Shown piece after piece: positions 17,349 to 25,635 of a stretch of 64,000 nt of DNA (within the stretch, counting starts at the first letter, position 1; every line of letters begins with the position of its first letter). The DNA lies in contig OY969771.1 in the NCBI GenBank assembly GCA_963702925.1, positions 372,001-436,000 on the forward strand. The letters run 5' to 3'. The translations under genes and the position numbers were made by a program. Under the pieces are notes generated by a model, which had not been told where the DNA came from, did no database searches, and saw only the letters and a list, made by a program, of their open reading frames with translations. The DNA comes from CAIKMD01 sp963702925 (GTDB taxonomy: Bacteria > Pseudomonadota > Alphaproteobacteria > ATCC43930 > CGMCC-115725).

Positions 17349-20297
17349 CTACCGTCCCTCACCCGAGCGCGCCCGATTTAGTTCGAGCAGATTTGCCAGC
17401 GCGTCTTCGTCGGAAATCTCGGCCGGCCAGCCATAAGCGGCGGCGACCGCCGCGTCGAGATCGCGATGCGCGTTGTCGAGCCAAGCGGGTCTGGTGTTAT
17501 AAAGATTTGTCAGCGTCCGCTTTTTCAATTCATCTGCAGCCTTCGCGTCAACCGGCAGAATACGGTCGGGATAGCCTGCAACGACCTCTGGCACGATTTT
17601 AACCAGATCAGGCGGATTGAGCCAATTCTGGCGCAATTCATCGAGCCGCTTTGCCGCGGACGCGATCGCAATCGCGCGCGCGTCCTCCGCATAAGACACT
17701 GCCGGAATGTTCGGGGTCAGGCCTTCGGGGAACGGAAACGTCTCGAAGGTGGTGCTTGGCGTGTACCGCGGATCGTTGCCAACACCCAGCCAAGTGCAGA
17801 GGGCAAGTGACCATGCTTCGTGAAAACGACTATGGAGGATGCCGAAGCTTGTGTCGTCGTCGCGGGCGATTGCAACGGTCGCGCTATCGGGTAACACATT
17901 CCGATGTATCCAAGTAAAGATACGGTGCTTAGTCACGCGAGGCGTAATGATATAGCGATTTAGTTTTTTGGCTGCCATTCGGAATTCAGGTCGTGGACGC
18001 CAAAAAAGCCACCAATTCGTCCGCGCGTCTTGCTCCTTGTTCGTAAGACGCACAGGTTTAACAGTCTTAGACAGGTACTCGAATGGCGCTTGATAAAGGG
18101 CGGCCGTATCGGGTTCTGACCTTTCCGTAAAATCAATAATCCACGTGTCGCGTGGACGCCGGCTAATATCTATGCCGTTCAGGTAGGGCCGGAGAACGTC
18201 CGAGTTTAGACGCCCGTTCGGATTGATAGGAAGCCCGAGCCATTCTCGCGCGATCGCGCCCAGAATGTCGAATGGACCAGTCTTTTGGATGCCAATAAAT
18301 GCGACATGCTCGTTTTCGACGAGTTTCGATGCTTTCGTGAGATCGTTTTCAACACCTCGGTCACTGGCAGCCGTGAGGTCCGGATGGATCATAGGTGCGG
18401 ATTTTCCATTTAGTACTTTATTTGTTATAAATTCTGACTTGCCGAAATTTATAAGCGATACTCGAACCGCAGCACCTTTAATCACCCATGGTTCATCGCT
18501 CCAAGCATTGTATATCGGTGTGTCTTTGTTTATTTGATCTAGCACGAGACGATTTTTTCCACCCCGAATTGAATTCGTCGCAACGAGGCCCGCACGTTCT
18601 AAGTGGCCCGATATAATTTGCGCGCGTGCTTTTTCAAACCAAAAGCAGACTAAGTCCGCAAAAGGTGATACGCGAGCCTTATAGACCGTGCGAATTCGAT
18701 CCGTATATTCGGTGCCCAACACCCGGTACATTAATTTCGTGCCCAGAAATGGCGGGTTTCCGATCACAACGTTGGCATCCGGCCAAGATGCTTCCTTTCC
18801 GTCGCGCGTGACAAGCGCATCGCGACACGCAATGCCGTCGAGCCGACCGAGGATAGGGGCGCGATGAATACCGAAGCTATTGCGCAACTGCCATTGCAAT
18901 TCGGTGATCCAAACCGTCAGGCGCGCCAGCTCCGCGGCATAAGGATTAATCTCGATACCGAGCACCGCTTCGGCGCCCACGCGCTGATTGTCCGGCGGCA
19001 GCTCCAAGGCTTTCGCATCGCTGATGACAGCAAGATCGAAATCCTTGAGCGCGCCGAGCGCAAGCGCGAGAAAGTTTCCCGAGCCGCAGGCCGGATCGAG
19101 CACGCGGAATTGTCCGAGGTGCTTGCGAAATGCGCTATAAGTATCGCGGGCTTGGGTGACCAACTTCGTCTTTTCTGCTGGTGCGCGTGCCTTTGTGCGG
19201 CGTTCCATTAGCTCTCGGACTTGCTTTTTGATCCCATCCCACTCGGCGCGCAGCGGCTGCATTACCGCCGGCTCGATGATCTTCATGATCATGCCTGGAT
19301 CGGTGTAGTGGATGCCGACGCCTTTGTCTGGCGCCGAGCGGTCGAAGAGCCTTGCCTGGCGCGAGGCCTCGGGGTCCGGTCGATCGAAGAGGCTCGCCAT
19401 TTCCGCGCGCTTCTTGTCGTCGAGCCCGCTTTCGAACAACGTCCCAAAGATTGTCGGATCGATCTTGCTCCAATCGAGTCGCGCCGCCTCCGTTAGATCG
19501 CGGACGGCGATGATCCCGAGCGGCAACACATCGTCATCATCGAAGAGGCCGCCGTTGAACCATGGAATCGCTGCCTTGCCGAAGCGGCCATTCTTATTCG
19601 CCATGGCACGAAACAATTCCGTCAGCATCGGGACGAAATCGTCGGGTCGCTTGTTCGCCTCGTCGAGAATATCGGCGAAGATGCGATCCGGCAGCAATTC
19701 GATGTCTTCGGCGAAAAGGCAAAAGACCAACTTGTTGATAAAATGCGCGACACGGCGTTCATCGAATTGCTGGCGCAGCCTGACGGCGATGCCGGCGAAT
19801 TTCTGCGCGGCGCGCGCCGTGATGCTTTCGCGCGTCTCGGTAGGGCGCAGCCTTTCGGAATGAAGGAAGCAATTGCGAAGAAGGGTCCGCGCTTCGACCG
19901 AGCTCAGATCGGCGAGCTTGATGACGTGCTGTTGGGCAACGGCGTCGGTGAAATTGGTATGGACGCGGATTTCGTCCATATCCGACACGATGAGGAGCGG
20001 CGGGTTGTCGAACGCGTCTGCGTATTGCTTGAGCTGCGCGTAAGCCTCGACCAGGTTCCGGCGCTGGCCTTTGTATTCCCAGGCGAAGCAATGTTTCTTC
20101 CAGACATCGGCGAAGCCCTGCTTGCCGCCGATCTTCTTGGTCGACTTCTCGAATGTGTATTCGGTGCCGTGGCGATCGACCGAGGCAGGCTTATCGACGT
20201 CGAGCAATTCGCAAAGATCGAGAAAATGCTGCTGTGACGCGGAGCGCTCGGTAAGCGTCGAGCCGCGCCACTTGGCGATGAATTCCTCCGGCGTCAT
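17349..20297 (-). CDS. MmeI-type fused restriction endonuclease-methyltransferase (type IIL/IIG)
   Basis: A 982-residue single-chain restriction-modification protein. Asp64, Glu74 and Lys76 (D-x9-ExK in ADVWKKHCFAWEYKG) reproduce the nuclease motif spacing of MmeI. A helical linker follows, then an N6-adenine methyltransferase with motif I LDPACGSGNFLALAL near 397 and motif IV GNPPFLG near 512, then a target-recognition region (about 640-880). The family methylates one strand and cuts about 20 bases away. No separate methylase or specificity gene is needed. Bases 17900-18700 are clearly less GC-rich than the rest, suggesting acquisition by transfer. HigBA lies immediately upstream on the same strand. 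Confidence 0.9.
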   Translation of the reverse strand: MTPEEFIAKWRGSTLTERSASQQHFLDLCELLDVDKPASVDRHGTEYTFEKSTKKIGGKQGFADVWKKHCFAWEYKGQRRNLVEAYAQLKQYADAFDNPPLLIVSDMDEIRVHTNFTDAVAQQHVIKLADLSSVEARTLLRNCFLHSERLRPTETRESITARAAQKFAGIAVRLRQQFDERRVAHFINKLVFCLFAEDIELLPDRIFADILDEANKRPDDFVPMLTELFRAMANKNGRFGKAAIPWFNGGLFDDDDVLPLGIIAVRDLTEAARLDWSKIDPTIFGTLFESGLDDKKRAEMASLFDRPDPEASRQARLFDRSAPDKGVGIHYTDPGMIMKIIEPAVMQPLRAEWDGIKKQVRELMERRTKARAPAEKTKLVTQARDTYSAFRKHLGQFRVLDPACGSGNFLALALGALKDFDLAVISDAKALELPPDNQRVGAEAVLGIEINPYAAELARLTVWITELQWQLRNSFGIHRAPILGRLDGIACRDALVTRDGKEASWPDANVVIGNPPFLGTKLMYRVLGTEYTDRIRTVYKARVSPFADLVCFWFEKARAQIISGHLERAGLVATNSIRGGKNRLVLDQINKDTPIYNAWSDEPWVIKGAAVRVSLINFGKSEFITNKVLNGKSAPMIHPDLTAASDRGVENDLTKASKLVENEHVAFIGIQKTGPFDILGAIAREWLGLPINPNGRLNSDVLRPYLNGIDISRRPRDTWIIDFTERSEPDTAALYQAPFEYLSKTVKPVRLTNKEQDARTNWWLFWRPRPEFRMAAKKLNRYIITPRVTKHRIFTWIHRNVLPDSATVAIARDDDTSFGILHSRFHEAWSLALCTWLGVGNDPRYTPSTTFETFPFPEGLTPNIPAVSYAEDARAIAIASAAKRLDELRQNWLNPPDLVKIVPEVVAGYPDRILPVDAKAADELKKRTLTNLYNTRPAWLDNAHRDLDAAVAAAYGWPAEISDEDALANLLELNRARSGEGR

Positions 20298-20406
20298 CGC
20301 TAAATCGTCCCCCTCGCGCGGAGCATCTTATGTGAGCTTCCGCCAGGATCAATCAAGATCGATCGCGATCCACTAAAGTCCGAAGGTGTCGGCCTTGCCG
20401 GCGACC

Positions 20407-20757
20407 TCACCCGCGCGCCTCGGCGAGAACGCGGATGCGGCCATGCGCGCGATTGCGCGGCTTGGTCCTGACCGTGATATCGACATCCTGGCCGAGCGCC
20501 GTCAGCAGACGCATCAGCCTTTCGCTGGAGAAATTCGCGAGGCGCCCGTTGAGCAGAGCCGACACTTTCGGCTGATCGATGCCCATGCGCGCGGCCGCCG
20601 CAACCTGGGTCAAACCTTGACGCTTGATCACCTGCCGGATGTGGCTCGCGAGCTGCGCCTTGGTCAGCTCTTCCTCGGGTTCGGCCAAACCCATATCGGC
20701 AAACACATTGCCGCTGCTCTCGATCACCGCGATGTCGGCGTGGCGCTTTTTGACCAT
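20407..20757 (-). CDS. HigA-like XRE-family antitoxin
   Basis: A 116-residue protein with a helix-turn-helix of the HTH_37 (HigA2-like) type: LTQVAAAARMGIDQPKVSAL near 48-67. It overlaps the toxin gene by 34 bases, giving the toxin-first order of HigBA modules and translational coupling. It should neutralise the toxin and repress the pair by binding the palindrome at 21145-21160. Confidence 0.87.
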   Translation of the reverse strand: MVKKRHADIAVIESSGNVFADMGLAEPEEELTKAQLASHIRQVIKRQGLTQVAAAARMGIDQPKVSALLNGRLANFSSERLMRLLTALGQDVDITVRTKPRNRAHGRIRVLAEARG

Positions 20758-21122
20758 TGCTCGTAATCCTCTTTCGCTCGCTTAAGCCTTTGGGCGATCA
20801 AATCCAGCTCGGCCTTGGGCGTCGCCGCGCCGTGCTTGGATTTCTTCTGGAAAGCGTGCAGCACGTAGACAGCCTTGGCGAAGCGCACGGTGTAGACGGC
20901 GCGGAAAGTGTCGCCGTCGAAATCATCCACGATCTCCAACACGCCGGCATCGCCGAAACCCTTGAGCGGCTTCGCATAGGGCGCTTTGCGGCCGATCTGC
21001 GCTTCCCATAGCGCGCCGCCGACCCGCCGCCGCACCTCCTCCGGGAAGCGGCTCAGCACCGCCTTGCTGCTTCCGACCCAGCGCACCGGCTTGAATTGGC
21101 CTTCGCCGGCCGGCTCTTGCAT
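20724..21122 (-). CDS. HigB/Gp49-like toxin of the RelE superfamily
   Basis: A 132-residue protein of the phage-derived Gp49-like/HigB family, which cleaves mRNA on the ribosome. Typical segments are KPLKGFGDAGVLEIVDDFDG, DTFRAVYTVRFAKAVYVLHA and FQKKSKHGAATPKAELDLIA (the last with the basic FQKKSK characteristic of the family). First gene of a two-gene operon with the antitoxin. The pair sits directly upstream of the MmeI-like gene, on the same strand, about 110 bases from it. Confidence 0.87.
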   Translation of the reverse strand: MQEPAGEGQFKPVRWVGSSKAVLSRFPEEVRRRVGGALWEAQIGRKAPYAKPLKGFGDAGVLEIVDDFDGDTFRAVYTVRFAKAVYVLHAFQKKSKHGAATPKAELDLIAQRLKRAKEDYEQWSKSATPTSR

Positions 21123-21141
21123 GTCCTCGCCCCCTCAACAA

Positions 21142-21168
21142 ATTATGCCCGATCCGGCATAGTTTCAA
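21142..21168 (-). promoter_or_regulatory. promoter and operator of the HigBA pair
   Basis: On the minus strand TTGAAA and CATAAT are 15 bases apart. The 16-bp palindrome ATGCC-CGATCC-GGCAT (21145-21160) overlaps the -10 box and most of the spacer and lies 23 bases before the toxin start, where an autoregulatory antitoxin would bind. Confidence 0.55.
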
Positions 21169-21398
21169 GCGCTTTCCTTTCAGCAGGGTTTATGCGTGAT
21201 CGGTCATGATCCCACAGAACCCGAGCGCGAGCCGCGCCTCTGCGAAGGTATTCTTCGGCATCGTCGGCTCGCCCCGAGGCGAGACAGTTTGGCACCGTCC
21301 CGCTCCGCCGGTCGCATGCTATGCTCCTCTGCCGGCACGGGCCGAGCCGGCCGTCGAACAAGATCAAGGTCGAGCAAGATCAAGACGGAGGATACGCG

Positions 21399-22061
21399 AT
21401 GCCCTTTGCGTTGAACTTCTACCACGACCAGATCGCCGCCGACGGCGCGACGACCGCGCCTCTCGCGGCCGCGCAACGCCTGCTCTATGTCCGCCACGGC
21501 CGCGTCGCGATCAACGGGCAAGCGCTGAAAGCCGACGAGGCCGTCTATTGCGACAGCGCGGTGGAAATGAGTTCGGCCGGCGAATGGAGCCAGGTGTGGC
21601 GTTGGGATCTCGTGCCGCCCAATACCGCGCCGTTGCTGCATGAGGGCGCGGGAATCTTGTCGAGCCTGCGGATGTCGCGGATCATCGCCACCCTCGCCAT
21701 GCCGGCGGGGTCGCGATGGCTTTTCCGCCTCGACCAGATCAACGCGCCAGCCGGGCGGATCGCCGATCGCCATCAACACCCCGGGCCAGGCATACGCTGC
21801 CTGCTCGAAGGCACCTTCAACGTGCAGCAGGACGCCGAATCCGCGCGCGATCTCCTGCCCGGCGATGCCTGGTGGGAGACCGGCTCCGACACGGTCATTG
21901 CCTGGGGCTCGCCCCGGATGGTGAGCCGGTTCATGCGCGGCATGGTTCTGCCGACCGAATGCGAGGGCAAGGTGACCGGCACCTGGCTTTCGGGCGAAGC
22001 CGCCAGCGCCAGCGCGCGCGGCAATTGGAAGCTTCACCTCGACCGGATCATCACGGTCTGA
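21399..22061 (+). CDS. cupin-fold protein, possible bicupin
   Basis: A 220-residue soluble protein. The second half has a cupin barrel (ADRHQHPGPGIRCLLEGTFNVQ, then LLPGDAWWE and VIAWGSP), and the first half has a similar strand pattern (LYVRHGRVAINGQALKADEAVYCDS), suggesting two cupin domains. HQHPGPGIRCLLEG carries metal-type histidines. The ATG at 21399 follows ACGGAGGATA; an upstream ATG at 21321 has no ribosome site. Substrate unknown. Divergent from the toxin-antitoxin pair. Confidence 0.72.
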   Translation: MPFALNFYHDQIAADGATTAPLAAAQRLLYVRHGRVAINGQALKADEAVYCDSAVEMSSAGEWSQVWRWDLVPPNTAPLLHEGAGILSSLRMSRIIATLAMPAGSRWLFRLDQINAPAGRIADRHQHPGPGIRCLLEGTFNVQQDAESARDLLPGDAWWETGSDTVIAWGSPRMVSRFMRGMVLPTECEGKVTGTWLSGEAASASARGNWKLHLDRIITV

Positions 22062-22159
22062 GAATCCGCAAGGCTGGAGCCGGGGCCCGGCTTGACCGCG
22101 CGGCGCCACACACCTATCTCTCAGCCATGTACGCTAATGACGTTCACACCGCGTTCGCG

Positions 22160-22263
22160 ACCATAGGCGCACCATATGGCGACCATACGCTCGGGTGCAA
22201 AACGGCGTGCCGCGCGGCACGAAAAACCAGCGCCAGACCATACGGAACCATAGGGAAACCATG
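22160..22263 (+). repeat. two phased triplets of ACCATA
   Basis: ACCATA starts at 22160, 22171 and 22182, then at 22237, 22247 and (as ACCATG) 22258. Spacings are 11, 11, 55, 10 and 11 bases, so all copies lie on nearly one face of the helix. They are upstream of the MFS/CocE/TAXI gene cluster. Confidence 0.6.
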
Positions 22264-22287
22264 CGGCGGCCGGAGATTAAAATTACC

Positions 22288-22427
22288 AAACAAAGCCAAT
22301 TCAGAGCCCCGGCTTTCGCGCTTATGCTGCGCATAAAATACTTTAACAACAATATGTTAAAATATAAACTTAAAGCAAGACAAGAGCCGACGAGCGAGTT
22401 TAGACCGACCTCGAAACAAAGCCAATT
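22288..22427 (+). repeat. 14-bp direct repeat AAACAAAGCCAATT
   Basis: Exact copies at 22288-22301 and 22414-22427, 126 bases apart, in the AT-rich part of the intergenic stretch. The GC content is unlike the host, so this may be the remnant of an interspersed repeat. Confidence 0.55.
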
Positions 22428-22615
22428 AAACACCCATTGTTGCGGAAAATATGGTGCTTTCCGGCGCAAAACGCTGCCGCCGGGCGCGCCGCAAATCGGC
22501 ATCGCGCGACAGTTCCCCTGCGCCGGCAAATTCTTTAGGATCGACCGCATCGTTGCTGGAAAACAGGCACCGCGCCTTCGGGCGGATGGGGCCGCAAAGG
22601 AGCGGGGAGGTCATC

Positions 22616-23986
22616 ATGGCTGACGGTCAAGTCGTACAGGTTTCGCGTTTGCTCGACGAACGCGGCGTAGGCTCGTTCCATATCAAGCTGCTGGTCTGGT
22701 CGCTGTTCATCGTGCTGATCGACGGCTACGACATCGGCGCCATCGCCTTTGCCGCGCCCTCGCTGATCCGGGAATGGCACTTCCCGCCCAGCGCCTTGGG
22801 GCCGGTGCTGAGCGCGAGCCTGGTCGGCATTCTGTTCGGCTCGGCGATCTTCGGCTGGGTCGGCGACCGCTATGGCCGCAAGGCGGCGCTGATCGGCGCC
22901 AATATCGTCTTCGGCATCTTCACCTGGGTCGCCGCCTATTCCACTAATCTGACCGAGCTGTCGGTGCTGCGGCTTCTGGCCGGCATCGGCATCGGCGGCG
23001 TCATCCCCAATGTGATCGCGATCAACGCCGAATCCGCGCCGCGGCGGCTGCGCGCCACCTTGGCGATCATCGCGGTCGGGCTGGTGCCGGTCGGCGGCGC
23101 CATTCCCGGCTTCATCGCGGCCTTGTTCGTGCCGGACTATGGCTGGCAGATCCTCTTCGTCATCGGCGGGATCGTACCGCTGGCCATCGCCGCGCTCGGC
23201 TTCATCGGCCTGCCGGAATCGATCAAGTACATGGCGCTCCATGAAGGCCAGCGCAAAAACATGGAAAAGGTCCTGGCGGCGTTGCGCCCCGATTACAAGC
23301 TGCCCGCCAATGCGCGCTTCGTCATCGAAGACGAAAAGAACGTCGCGGGCTTCAGCCCGGCGCATCTCTTCGGCGACGGGCTGGCGGCGATCACGCCGCT
23401 GCTGTGGCTGCTCTTTGCCCTGAACCTGATGGGCTATTTCTTCCTGGCGAGCTGGACGCCGACCCTTTTGGTGACGGCGGCGCATCTGCCGCCCGCCACC
23501 GGCGCTTTGACGGGTGCGGCGATGCAGGTCGGCGGCACGGTCGGCGCCTTGGCGCTGTGCCGCTGGATCGATCAGAAGCGGTTTTTCGCCATCACCATCC
23601 TCTTTATCCTCGCCGTGCCGGTGGTCGGCTCGGTCGGCTGGTTCGGCGTCACCTCGCAATTCTCGGTGATGGTCGCGGCCTTCTTCGCCGGCTTCCTGGT
23701 GCTCGGCATCCAATCGGGCATCAACGTGTCGGGCGCGCTGATCTATCCGACCTCGCTGCGCGCCAATGGCTCGGGCTGGGAGCTGGGCATCGGTAGGCTG
23801 GGCTCGATCGTCGGGCCGCTTTTGGGCGCGCTCTTCGTCGCCTTGCCGGTGCAGCAGCTTTATATGTGGGCCGCGTTGCCCTTCGCGGGCGGCGCCGTGA
23901 TCTGCTTCGTCATTCATCGCCTCAACCAGGCTCGGCTGCGCGAGCGGCCCTGGATGCAAGAGGCGCATCACGTGCCGGCGGAGTAG
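22616..23986 (+). CDS. MFS transporter of the aromatic acid:H+ symporter (AAHS) family
   Basis: A 456-residue inner-membrane protein with twelve predicted helices. DGYD at 36-39 in helix 1 (FIVLIDGYDIGAIAFAAPSL) and GDRYGRK at 83-89 are the signature motifs of PcaK/BenK-type aromatic acid transporters, and the large central loop (about 215-260) fits too. ATG 22616 follows GGGGAGG; the in-frame extension to 22451 has no support. It heads a tight three-gene run with a CocE-type hydrolase and a TAXI-like binding protein, suggesting uptake and hydrolysis of an ester or amide of an aromatic acid. Confidence 0.88.
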   Translation: MADGQVVQVSRLLDERGVGSFHIKLLVWSLFIVLIDGYDIGAIAFAAPSLIREWHFPPSALGPVLSASLVGILFGSAIFGWVGDRYGRKAALIGANIVFGIFTWVAAYSTNLTELSVLRLLAGIGIGGVIPNVIAINAESAPRRLRATLAIIAVGLVPVGGAIPGFIAALFVPDYGWQILFVIGGIVPLAIAALGFIGLPESIKYMALHEGQRKNMEKVLAALRPDYKLPANARFVIEDEKNVAGFSPAHLFGDGLAAITPLLWLLFALNLMGYFFLASWTPTLLVTAAHLPPATGALTGAAMQVGGTVGALALCRWIDQKRFFAITILFILAVPVVGSVGWFGVTSQFSVMVAAFFAGFLVLGIQSGINVSGALIYPTSLRANGSGWELGIGRLGSIVGPLLGALFVALPVQQLYMWAALPFAGGAVICFVIHRLNQARLRERPWMQEAHHVPAE

Positions 23987-24004
23987 TAACCAGCGGGGTA
24001 GAAA

Positions 24005-25633
24005 GTGATCGAGCAAAAAGACGTCCAAGTCACCGTTCGCGACGGGGTCAAGATCGGGCTGCGCATCTATCGGCCCGAAGGCAGCGGCAAGTTTCCCGCG
24101 TTGTTCGCGGCGAGCCCTTACCGCTACGACAACAACGCGCTGCCGACGACGCCGGTGTTCTTATGGCGCGAGACCGGGCCGATCGAATGGTATATCGAGC
24201 AAGGCTATGCCTATGTGCATATGGACGTCCGCGGCACCGGGTTTTCCGAAGGCGAGTACCGTTTCCTCGACCGCAAGGAGCAGCACGATCTTTACGACGT
24301 GATCGAATGGATCGCGGCACAACCCTGGTCCAACGGCAAGGTCGGCGGCATCGGCCAATCCTATTTCTGCATGACTCAATGGTTCATGGGGATCGAGAAC
24401 CCGCCGCATCTTGCCTGCCTCGGCGCTTATGACGGGCTCAACGATCCCTATCGCTTCATGGGTTATCCCGGCGGGATCGAAGGCAACTTCCTCTCCTATT
24501 GGTTCAATTCGAGCGTGCGGGTGCCGAACCTCTACCCCACCAATGGCGACCATCCGCGCGACTTGCCGCATGACATTTTCCACGACGTGCAACAGCACCC
24601 GTTCTATGACGATTGGTGGAAGGAACGCTGCGCCGCCGAGCAGCTCGACAAGATCAAGGTGCCGCTGTTCTCGATCGGCGTCTGGGCGAAGCTCGATCTG
24701 CACTGCGCGGGAAACATCCTCGGCTATCAGAAGGCGCAGGGACCGAAGAAGCTTTGCATCACCGGCTCGCCGACGCCGTTCACCTCGCAGCGCGATTTCT
24801 CGCTGGTGGAATTCCACCAGAAATATCTCCTGCCTTTCTATGACCGTTATCTGAAAGGCGTTGCGACCAGCCATGACAGCCGGCCCGATGTCGAATACAC
24901 GGTGCGCAACACCGGCGTCGTGAAATCGGCCGCTTCCTGGCCGCCGCCAGGCGCCAAGCCCACGACGCTTTATCTCGGCCAAGGACCGAGCGAGAGCGTC
25001 GCCTCGCTCAATGACGGCGCGCTCACCAGCACGGCGCCGAGCGCCGGCGGCGGCAAGGCCAGCTATGCCTATCCGCATCCGAGCTGGGCTTTGGGCGTGG
25101 TCGCGCTCGGGCCGCAAGGTCCCGATCCGGCGCGCGGCGTGCTCACCTTCACCACCGCGCCCTTGCCGCAGGACCTGGAAATCGCCGGCAACGCGAAGCT
25201 CGTGCTTTACGCCTCGTCGACAAGGCACGACATGGATTTCATCGTCAAGCTGTCGGAGCAATTCGCGCAAAGCCCCGACCAACGCGCCAAAGGCATCCAG
25301 CCCGGCTATTTCATCGTCACCAAAGGCTGGCTGCGCGGCTCGCATGTCGATCGCGATCCCGAGCGCGGCACCGAGATGGCGCCGCATTACACCCATGCCC
25401 GCGCCACGCCCCTGACGCCCGGCAAGATCTACAAGATCGAGATTGCGCTCCAGCCGATGGCCTATCGCTTCAAGGCCGGCAATCGCATCCGGGTCGAAGT
25501 GGTCAATGGCGACTCACCCGTCACCGACGCCTTGTTCTACCATATCTATCGGCCGGACAAGCTGGGCGAGGACACGATCTATCACGATGCCGAGCATCCT
25601 TCGCAACTCGTCCTTCCTGTCATGCCGGATTGA
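24005..25633 (+). CDS. CocE/NonD-family hydrolase (X-Pro dipeptidyl-peptidase S15 type)
   Basis: A 542-residue serine hydrolase without signal peptide. The alpha/beta core has the nucleophile GIGQSYF (Ser119), the oxyanion Tyr segment SPYRYDNN near 38-44 and MDVRGTGFSEGE at 73-84. The C-terminal half is the jelly-roll domain (ARGVLTFTTAPLPQDLEIAG, later FKAGNRIRVEVVNGDSP) found in cocaine esterase and acyl-peptide hydrolases. It starts with GTG 24005, 18 bases after the transporter stop, and ends 2 bases before the next gene, so all three are one operon. Confidence 0.9.
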   Translation: MIEQKDVQVTVRDGVKIGLRIYRPEGSGKFPALFAASPYRYDNNALPTTPVFLWRETGPIEWYIEQGYAYVHMDVRGTGFSEGEYRFLDRKEQHDLYDVIEWIAAQPWSNGKVGGIGQSYFCMTQWFMGIENPPHLACLGAYDGLNDPYRFMGYPGGIEGNFLSYWFNSSVRVPNLYPTNGDHPRDLPHDIFHDVQQHPFYDDWWKERCAAEQLDKIKVPLFSIGVWAKLDLHCAGNILGYQKAQGPKKLCITGSPTPFTSQRDFSLVEFHQKYLLPFYDRYLKGVATSHDSRPDVEYTVRNTGVVKSAASWPPPGAKPTTLYLGQGPSESVASLNDGALTSTAPSAGGGKASYAYPHPSWALGVVALGPQGPDPARGVLTFTTAPLPQDLEIAGNAKLVLYASSTRHDMDFIVKLSEQFAQSPDQRAKGIQPGYFIVTKGWLRGSHVDRDPERGTEMAPHYTHARATPLTPGKIYKIEIALQPMAYRFKAGNRIRVEVVNGDSPVTDALFYHIYRPDKLGEDTIYHDAEHPSQLVLPVMPD

Positions 25634-25635
25634 TC

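Larger units (their letters stand above)
22062..22615 (+). other. gene-free intergenic stretch with short repeats
   Basis: About 550 bases with no convincing gene; the middle (22261-22440) is AT-rich compared with everything around it. It holds two triplets of ACCATA, a perfect 16-bp palindrome CGTGCCGCGCGGCACG (22206-22221), the palindrome TTATGC-TGC-GCATAA (22322-22336), an inverted pair TTTAACA/TGTTAAA (22342-22361) and a 14-bp direct repeat. The long ORFs across it have no ribosome site or codon bias. It may be the control region of the downstream transporter operon, or decayed repeat DNA. Confidence 0.6.

Noticed and set aside
22206..22221. CGTGCCGCGCGGCACG as a terminator
   Set aside because: Perfect palindrome, but it is followed by a run of A, not T, on the plus strand, and no gene ends near it on the minus strand.
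22134..22550. A 138-codon minus-strand frame in the AT-rich intergenic stretch
   Set aside because: No ribosome site; the residue repeats in it simply reflect the ACCATA DNA repeats.
22451..22615. Upstream in-frame extension of the AAHS transporter
   Set aside because: A good ribosome site precedes ATG 22616, and the extension has no transporter homology by eye.
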